From assembly GCA_031267005.1 (NCBI GenBank), contig JAIRZX010000140.1, positions 1 through 10,634 on the forward strand: a DNA stretch of 10,634 bases, given 5' to 3'. Shown here piece by piece: positions 6,145 through 10,634 of the stretch. The DNA is from Deltaproteobacteria bacterium. Its GTDB lineage: Bacteria; Desulfobacterota; Desulfarculia; Adiutricales; Adiutricaceae. Both the position numbers and the translations under genes were made by a program. Each line of letters starts with the position of its first letter. The first letter of the stretch is position 1. The notes under the pieces are model-generated. The model had not been told where the DNA came from and did no database searches. It saw only the letters and a program-made list of their open reading frames with translations.

Positions 6145-9100
6145 CTAATTCGGCCTGGCGGGCCGCTCCTCGCCGCTTTCCGCGCCGCCGTTAATTCCGA
6201 GGCCCGTCACGTCCCCGCCGCAGAAGGGGCAGTAGCTTATCTTCTGGTCCATGGGCAGGTACTGCCCGCAGCTGGAGCAGGTGTCGGGGACTGGGCCCAG
6301 CTCCACTATGAGCTCGCCGGCCTTGACCGGGACCATCTCCTTGGTGTTCTCGAAGTCGGCGGTCTTGTGGACGCGCACCACCAGCCCCGCCACCTTGGAG
6401 CGGACGGCCTTCTCCTGCTTCATGATGGCGATGTTGAAGAGTTCCTGGCCCTCCCGCACGACGTCGCCCTCGCGCACGTACATGACCCACAGATCCCCGT
6501 TCATGGGGGCGGCGACGTGGTAGGGGTTGCCCTTCTGGGCGGCCCCGGCCCCCTCGGGTTCGCCGCTCGGCGGGGCCGCCGCCCCGACCTGGACGGCGTG
6601 GGTCATTATCTGGGAGTCAAGGAAATAGCGCACCGTGGCTATCCCGTCCGCCCCGGGCTTCTGGATGGAGAAGACGGTAATCTGGTGGGGCTTACCGAGG
6701 GTGTCCACGAAGGCGGTCGGGCGGTTGGGCTGGAGCCCTTCGAACCAGACGTCCAGGGGAAGGCAGTTAGGGTCGCCGAAGCGCTGGCGGAAACGGAAGG
6801 TGTTCAACGCGTCCGCAGGCTGGTTCAAATACATCACGAACTCTTCCCGCGTGGGATCCCGGCGGAGGAACTCCTTCAAGTCGGCGCGTTCGGAGGCCAG
6901 ATCCGGCTCTTCCAGGTGGTTTAACGGGGTGTCCTCGCGCCGCGAGGCGACCGCCTCGCGCCACTTCTCGGGGCCGAAGGCGGACTCGTAGACCCAGTCC
7001 TCGGGGAAGCCCAGGGGGAGCGGCCCGAAGCGGCCGAGCAGGAGATCCCTGAAGGCGTCGTTCGAGTCGCGGTATATGACGAGCCTGTCGCGCTCGAGCT
7101 CCGGGCCAGGCTCGGGGGGGGCCGCGCCCTCGGCCCCGGCCTCGCCGCGGGAGAGCTGGAAGGCGGCCGCCTGCTCCAAGACGTCCAGCACGCGGCTGAC
7201 CTCGGCCGGGCCGCCCCGCTGGAAGGCGGAGCTCACGGCCAGGAAGGCCGTGTTCCAGGTTATCTGGGAGCCCGGGGTGACGTCGTGGTAGCGCACGATC
7301 TTCCGGACGCCCGCGAGGTACCGGAGCATGTGGGGCAGGAACTGGATGTAGCCCTGCTTCATGGCCCCTTCCTGCGAGGAGGAGGTGGCCCCGCCGGGCA
7401 TGCCGTGGTGGACCACGTCGTGGTCGGTGCCCCGGAAGAAGGTGGGTGCGTAGCGGTCGTACCAGGGCATTATCTGCTTCAGCACGAAGTTGGCGTTGCG
7501 GACGGCCCTCCGGTCGCACCTGACCGGGATCCCCAGCTCCTCCTCCACGTAGGCGGCGGTGGCGAGCAAATCACCCTGGCCGTAGCTCCGGACGGAGGCG
7601 CCCAAGGCAGCGTCGATGATCTGGCAGCCGGCCTGGGCCGCGGCGCCCACGGAGGGCACGAAGAGCCCGTCGGTGCAGTGGCGGTGGTACTGCATGACCA
7701 TTTCGGGCCAGCGGGCCTTCAAGGCCGCCACGAGCGCCCGGATGAAGCGGGGCGGGCAGACCCCGGCCATGTCCTTCAGCCCCAGGATGACGTGCCGGGG
7801 GATTTGCCCTTCGGGGATGCCGGAGGCCTCCGAGCACATGGAGACCAGCGCCTCCGCCGCCTCCAGGTAGTGCCCGACCGTGAACCCCTTGCCCCAGCTG
7901 AGCGAGAGGGCCGGCTGGAACACGAGCCCCGGATCGGACATGACGACCTCGGCCAGGGGCTTCATGCTGGGGGCGTGGTTCAAGAAGTCGAAGCAGCGGA
8001 TGACCGAAAAGTGCCTGGCTATCATCTCGCCGGTCGCGCGCATCACGGAGGCAGGCTGGGGCTTGTAGCCCAGGATGTTCGTGGAGCGCACGAGGATCTG
8101 CTTGTGCGTCTTGGGGGCGAAGCCGTTCCACAGCGCGGCCTCGGTGAAGGGGTAGGTCATGTTGGCGAGCATGGCCACGTGGAAGTGGGCCCCGCCGCCG
8201 GTTTCCAGGGAAAAGAGGCCCGCCTCGTCGAGGTAGGGCCCCACCAGGGCGTCCTCGGCCAGCCGGAAGCGGTTGCCGGAGTTCGACTGCGTCATGTCCC
8301 GGCAGGTGGTGTCGGTGAAATGGACTTCCCCCGAGTCGCGTATGAAGTCCAAAAGCGCCTTGCGGTCGCCCTTGGGGTAGGGGTTCGGGATTTTCCTGGC
8401 GTCGTGGGGTATGCGGGGGAGCACCGGGAGGAAGGGTGCCAGGCGGGGGCTGTCGAAGGAGCGGTAGCGGCCCAGCTGCACGAAGGGGTTGTAGCCGTGG
8501 GCGGTAATCTCCGCGGCGAGCCTTCCCAGCCGCTCGCTTTCGGGGGAGCCCTCGGCGTACTCCAAAAGGTCCGGGTGGTCGTCTATGAAGGAGGTGGTGA
8601 ACTCGGCCTTCTGGAACAGGGGGTCCTTCAGGAGCTTGCGGTAGAAGGGGATGGTGTGCTTGATCCCCGCTATCGTGTACTCGCCCAGCGCCCTTTCCAT
8701 CACCCCGAGCACCTTGGGCCAGTCCTGGCCGTAGGCGATGAGGAGCGAGCCGGCCGAGTCGTAGTTGGAGGGGAAGTCGTAGCCGGCGGAAAGGTTCGAG
8801 TCCAGCCTGACGCCCGGCCCTCCGGGGGACACGTAGCGCGTGACCATGCCGGAGTTGGGGGTGAAGTCGTCCTGGGGGTCCTCCATGTTGATGCGCACCT
8901 GCATGGCGCACATCGGCGCGTCGCGCTCTATGGGCGACTCCCTAAGCTCGCCGCCGAAGGCGATGGCTATCTGGTCCTCGACCAGGTCCACGCCGTGGCG
9001 CACCTCGGTGATGCCGTGCTCCACCTGCAGGCGGGTGTTGACCTCGATCATGAAGGGCTCGCCGTCGCGGGTCACCAGGAACTCCACGGTGCACAGCGAG

Positions 9101-9939
9101 CTGTAGCCCACTTTGGCGACCAGCGCCCGGGCGTAGCGCTTCAGCCTCTCCCTCAGCTCCGGGGTCATGCCCGGCCAGGGGGAGGGGGTTATCTCCACGA
9201 GCTTCTGGTGGGCCCTCTGGATGGTGCAGTCGCGCTCGTCGAAGCAGATGATGTTCCCGTGGCTGTCGGCGGCCACCTGGATCTCTATGTGCCTCACGTT
9301 CTCCAAAAGCTTCTCCACGTAGAGCCTGGGGTTCCGGAAGCTCGCCTGGGCTAGCGCGGAGGCCCTCTGGAAGGCGTCCTCCAGCTCCCGGCGGTCGTGG
9401 ACGGGGATTATGCCCCTGCCGCCCCCGCCGCCCTCGGCTTTGAGCATCACGGGGAGGCCCAGCTCGCCGACGGCCTTTTCGGCCTGGGGGATGTCCACCG
9501 CGTCCTCGGAGCCGGGGACTACCGGTATGCCCAGCTGGCGGGCTATCTTCCTCACCTCCACCTTGTTGCCCAAAAGGTTCATGGACTCGGCGGAAGAGCC
9601 TATGAAGACGATCCCCGCCTTCTCGCACAGGGCCGGGAAGCGCGCGTCCTCGGAAGCGAAGCCCCAGCCCGGGTGGATGGCTATGCAGCCCCTCCGGGAA
9701 GCGAGCTCGATTATGAGTTCCAGGTCCAGGTAGGCCTGGGGGTCGGAGCCGAGGAGCAGGAGTTCCTGGGCGGAAGAGGCCGCCGGGGCGGTCTTGTCCA
9801 CCTCGGTCGCGGTCATGACGGCCACGGCCTCGAAGCGGTCGCGTATGGCGCGGCAGATGCGCCGCCCGGAAATGCCCCTGTTGGCCACCAGGATGGGGCG
9901 GCCCTTCACCTGTTTCAGAACTGAGTTGAAGTCGGTCAT
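6145..9939 (-). CDS. pyc: Pyruvate carboxylase, single-chain, divergent, with C-terminal zinc-ribbon tail
   Basis: The 1264-residue cytoplasmic enzyme would carboxylate pyruvate to oxaloacetate using ATP and bicarbonate, feeding the TCA cycle and gluconeogenesis. Domains in order: biotin carboxylase (about 1-455) with HPGWGFASED (89-98), the ATP-binding glycine loop KAEGGGGGRG (167-176), ERDCTIQRAHQK (235-246), EVNTRLQVEH (299-308) and RINMEDP (349-355); carboxyltransferase (about 538-905) with DTTCRDMTQS (D543 metal ligand), LKDMAG (K722, the lysine carboxylated in the family), HRHCTDG (H752, H754) and PGGATSSSQ (848-856, where Ser or Thr is needed for catalysis); a connecting region with FGPLPLGFPE (971-980); and a biotinyl domain (about 1138-1213) with IMKQEK, K1174 being the biotinylated lysine. 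After that, where the usual protein ends, comes CSSC...CPFC (C1221, C1224, C1237, C1240). The length exceeds the usual 1150 or so, partly from this tail and a Pro/Ala-rich linker near 931-950. I start at 9939 (MTDFNSVLKQ), not the longer frame at 10008, because the extra 23 residues are basic, Pro-rich and unlike the family; neither start has a strong Shine-Dalgarno site. Stop is TAG. birA lies upstream on the same strand, 459 bases away. Confidence 0.9.
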   Translation of the reverse strand: MTDFNSVLKQVKGRPILVANRGISGRRICRAIRDRFEAVAVMTATEVDKTAPAASSAQELLLLGSDPQAYLDLELIIELASRRGCIAIHPGWGFASEDARFPALCEKAGIVFIGSSAESMNLLGNKVEVRKIARQLGIPVVPGSEDAVDIPQAEKAVGELGLPVMLKAEGGGGGRGIIPVHDRRELEDAFQRASALAQASFRNPRLYVEKLLENVRHIEIQVAADSHGNIICFDERDCTIQRAHQKLVEITPSPWPGMTPELRERLKRYARALVAKVGYSSLCTVEFLVTRDGEPFMIEVNTRLQVEHGITEVRHGVDLVEDQIAIAFGGELRESPIERDAPMCAMQVRINMEDPQDDFTPNSGMVTRYVSPGGPGVRLDSNLSAGYDFPSNYDSAGSLLIAYGQDWPKVLGVMERALGEYTIAGIKHTIPFYRKLLKDPLFQKAEFTTSFIDDHPDLLEYAEGSPESERLGRLAAEITAHGYNPFVQLGRYRSFDSPRLAPFLPVLPRIPHDARKIPNPYPKGDRKALLDFIRDSGEVHFTDTTCRDMTQSNSGNRFRLAEDALVGPYLDEAGLFSLETGGGAHFHVAMLANMTYPFTEAALWNGFAPKTHKQILVRSTNILGYKPQPASVMRATGEMIARHFSVIRCFDFLNHAPSMKPLAEVVMSDPGLVFQPALSLSWGKGFTVGHYLEAAEALVSMCSEASGIPEGQIPRHVILGLKDMAGVCPPRFIRALVAALKARWPEMVMQYHRHCTDGLFVPSVGAAAQAGCQIIDAALGASVRSYGQGDLLATAAYVEEELGIPVRCDRRAVRNANFVLKQIMPWYDRYAPTFFRGTDHDVVHHGMPGGATSSSQEGAMKQGYIQFLPHMLRYLAGVRKIVRYHDVTPGSQITWNTAFLAVSSAFQRGGPAEVSRVLDVLEQAAAFQLSRGEAGAEGAAPPEPGPELERDRLVIYRDSNDAFRDLLLGRFGPLPLGFPEDWVYESAFGPEKWREAVASRREDTPLNHLEEPDLASERADLKEFLRRDPTREEFVMYLNQPADALNTFRFRQRFGDPNCLPLDVWFEGLQPNRPTAFVDTLGKPHQITVFSIQKPGADGIATVRYFLDSQIMTHAVQVGAAAPPSGEPEGAGAAQKGNPYHVAAPMNGDLWVMYVREGDVVREGQELFNIAIMKQEKAVRSKVAGLVVRVHKTADFENTKEMVPVKAGELIVELGPVPDTCSSCGQYLPMDQKISYCPFCGGDVTGLGINGGAESGEERPARPN

Positions 9940-10321
9940 CGTGAACCTGAACCTGGAAGGCCGGGACCGGGGCGCGGGGCCGTCCGGCCGCGCTGGGCGG
10001 CAGCTCATGGCCCGGAGGCTTGTCCGGCGGGGCGTTTGCGCGAAAGGCGGCGGCAGGCGCCGCCGGGAACGTGGAAAGGCGGGGGAGGGCCGTCGGCCAG
10101 AGGCTCCGGCGAGGCGGAAGGCTTTTAAGGCCCGCGGAGGCCGGGAAGGAAAGACCGGGCCGGGCGCGCCCGCGGCCGAGGGAGGCCCTGGCGGACCGGG
10201 CCGGGAGGGAAGCCGCCGGGGGGGGACGGCCGTCGCGAGGCGGAAGGAGAGGGGGGGGCAGGGCCCCTCCGAGGCACGGGCGCCGGAAAGGGCGGGCCGG
10301 GAGAAGGGACGGAAGGGATTT
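9940..10321. other. Gene-free GC-rich gap between birA and pyc
   Basis: Both strands have long open frames here because stop codons are rare in such G+C-rich DNA, but their translations are Arg/Gly/Pro-rich without protein-like pattern. The only AT-rich patch is TTTTAA near 10123-10128. With 459 bases separating birA from pyc, pyc may have its own promoter, but none can be named from sequence. Confidence 0.5.
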
Positions 10322-10380
10322 GCGGCGGAGGGCCGGAGAGTCGCGGCGGAGGGCCGGATGGCCGGAGAGTCGCGGCGGAG
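10322..10380 (+). repeat. GC-rich tandem repeat just past the 3' end of birA
   Basis: GCGGCGGAGGGCCGGA starts at 10322 and again at 10343 (21-base period), and GCGGCGGAG again at 10372. The 21 bases at 10331-10351 recur exactly at 10360-10380; the middle unit carries an extra 8 bases (a duplicated GGCCGGA-like segment). It ends 19 bases before the stop codon of birA. Confidence 0.75.
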
Positions 10381-10398
10381 TGCGGCCGGGCGTCCGCC

Positions 10399-10634
10399 TC
10401 AGCCGGGCGGAAACAGGACCGTCCCCGACCACAGGGAGCGGACGCCTTCCCGCGTCTCGACCAGGAGCGCCCCCTCGGCGTCAAGGCCGGCGATTGCGCC
10501 TTCGAGGGATTCTTCCCCGTCGAAGGCCCGGGGCAAGGGTCGTTCGACCCGGACGCGGCGGCCTAGGCCGTACAGGCGGCTGACGGCGGACTCCCTGAGC
10601 CCGGCGAAGCTCCGGTCCGGAACCGGAGGGGCGC
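10399..10634 (-). CDS. birA: Biotin-protein ligase BirA, C-terminal end (partial)
   Basis: The minus strand is open from the window edge to a TGA at 10401-10399, giving the last 77 residues. They contain RRVRVERPLPRAFDGEE, then GAIAGLDAEGALLVETREG and VRSLWSGTVLF, which is the SH3-like C-terminal domain of biotin-[acetyl-CoA-carboxylase] ligase (in E. coli BirA the corresponding text is GIDKQGALLLE with a G-G-E-I end). The enzyme activates biotin as biotinyl-AMP and transfers it to the lysine of biotinyl domains. Its target is next door: the carboxylase encoded downstream on the same strand. The catalytic domain and any N-terminal DNA-binding domain lie outside the window, so whether it also acts as a repressor cannot be judged. 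Confidence 0.82.
   Translation of the reverse strand, partial: APPVPDRSFAGLRESAVSRLYGLGRRVRVERPLPRAFDGEESLEGAIAGLDAEGALLVETREGVRSLWSGTVLFPPG

Noticed and set aside
7571..8911. Minus-strand open frame (446 residues) overlapping the carboxylase gene in another frame
   Set aside because: Arg/Pro/Gly/His-rich out-of-frame reading of the carboxylase; no independent motifs.
7285..9354. Long plus-strand open frame (689 residues) across the carboxylase gene
   Set aside because: It is antisense to a gene with unmistakable domain motifs. Its translation is Val/Gly/His-rich with no family pattern, as expected from the complement of G+C-rich codons.
2734..9966. Fifteen-base match CCTGGAAGGCCGGGA at 2734 and 9952
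   Set aside because: Built around a simple GGCC palindrome in G+C-rich DNA, with no flanking similarity; likely chance.
9940..10008. Longer carboxylase start at 10008
   Set aside because: Adds 23 basic, Pro/Arg-rich residues before MTDFNSVLKQ without a Shine-Dalgarno site; family members start close to the ANRG motif.
10020..10583. Plus- and minus-strand open frames between birA and pyc
   Set aside because: Arg/Gly- or Pro-rich low-complexity readings of stop-poor G+C-rich DNA; the minus one runs out of frame through the real birA end.

Overview
The window has two halves with different base composition. Roughly 60-4980 is mixed to moderately AT-leaning and carries accessory genes. Roughly 4980-10634 is extremely G+C-rich (G/C in most third codon positions) and carries core metabolism. 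The sequence does not fix the organism. A G+C-rich bacterium with single-chain pyruvate carboxylase, a PF09820-type ATPase-nuclease and IS110 debris suggests an anaerobic or gut/sediment Gram-negative lineage, but that is inference.

Layout. 1-812: no convincing gene; short direct, inverted and heptamer repeats, then a plausible extended -10 promoter and Shine-Dalgarno site. 813-2669 (+): intact 618-aa AAA-ATPase-like protein with a C-terminal PD-(D/E)XK nuclease domain. 2670-2969: convergent intergenic region with a hairpin and three spaced 11-bp repeats. 2970-4698 (-): a second, unrelated-looking ATPase with its own C-terminal PD-(D/E)XK motif, broken by one extra base near 3950. 4723-5249: no gene, but a tandem array of about ten 21-22 bp G-rich units (4980-5195). 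5250-5698 (-): decayed C-terminal part of an IS110-family transposase, itself frameshifted. 5699-6144: no gene; two small tandem duplications and a perfect GC-rich hairpin. 6145-9939 (-): complete divergent pyruvate carboxylase (biotin carboxylase, carboxyltransferase, biotinyl domain) with an added C-terminal zinc-ribbon-like tail. 9940-10398: no gene; a GC-rich tandem repeat at its far end. 10399-10634 (-): C-terminal end of BirA, the biotin-protein ligase, running off the window.

How the genes fit together. birA then pyc, in that order on the minus strand, pairs the enzyme that attaches biotin with a biotin-dependent carboxylase that needs it; this is the functional core of the window. The left half reads as an accessory, partly decaying insertion zone: two different ATPase-nuclease genes facing each other, one with a frameshift, beside a wrecked transposase and minisatellite-like arrays. 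The most unusual points are the zinc-ribbon tail and non-canonical biotinylation motif of the carboxylase, the convergent pair of ATPase-nuclease proteins, and the 21-22 bp array.
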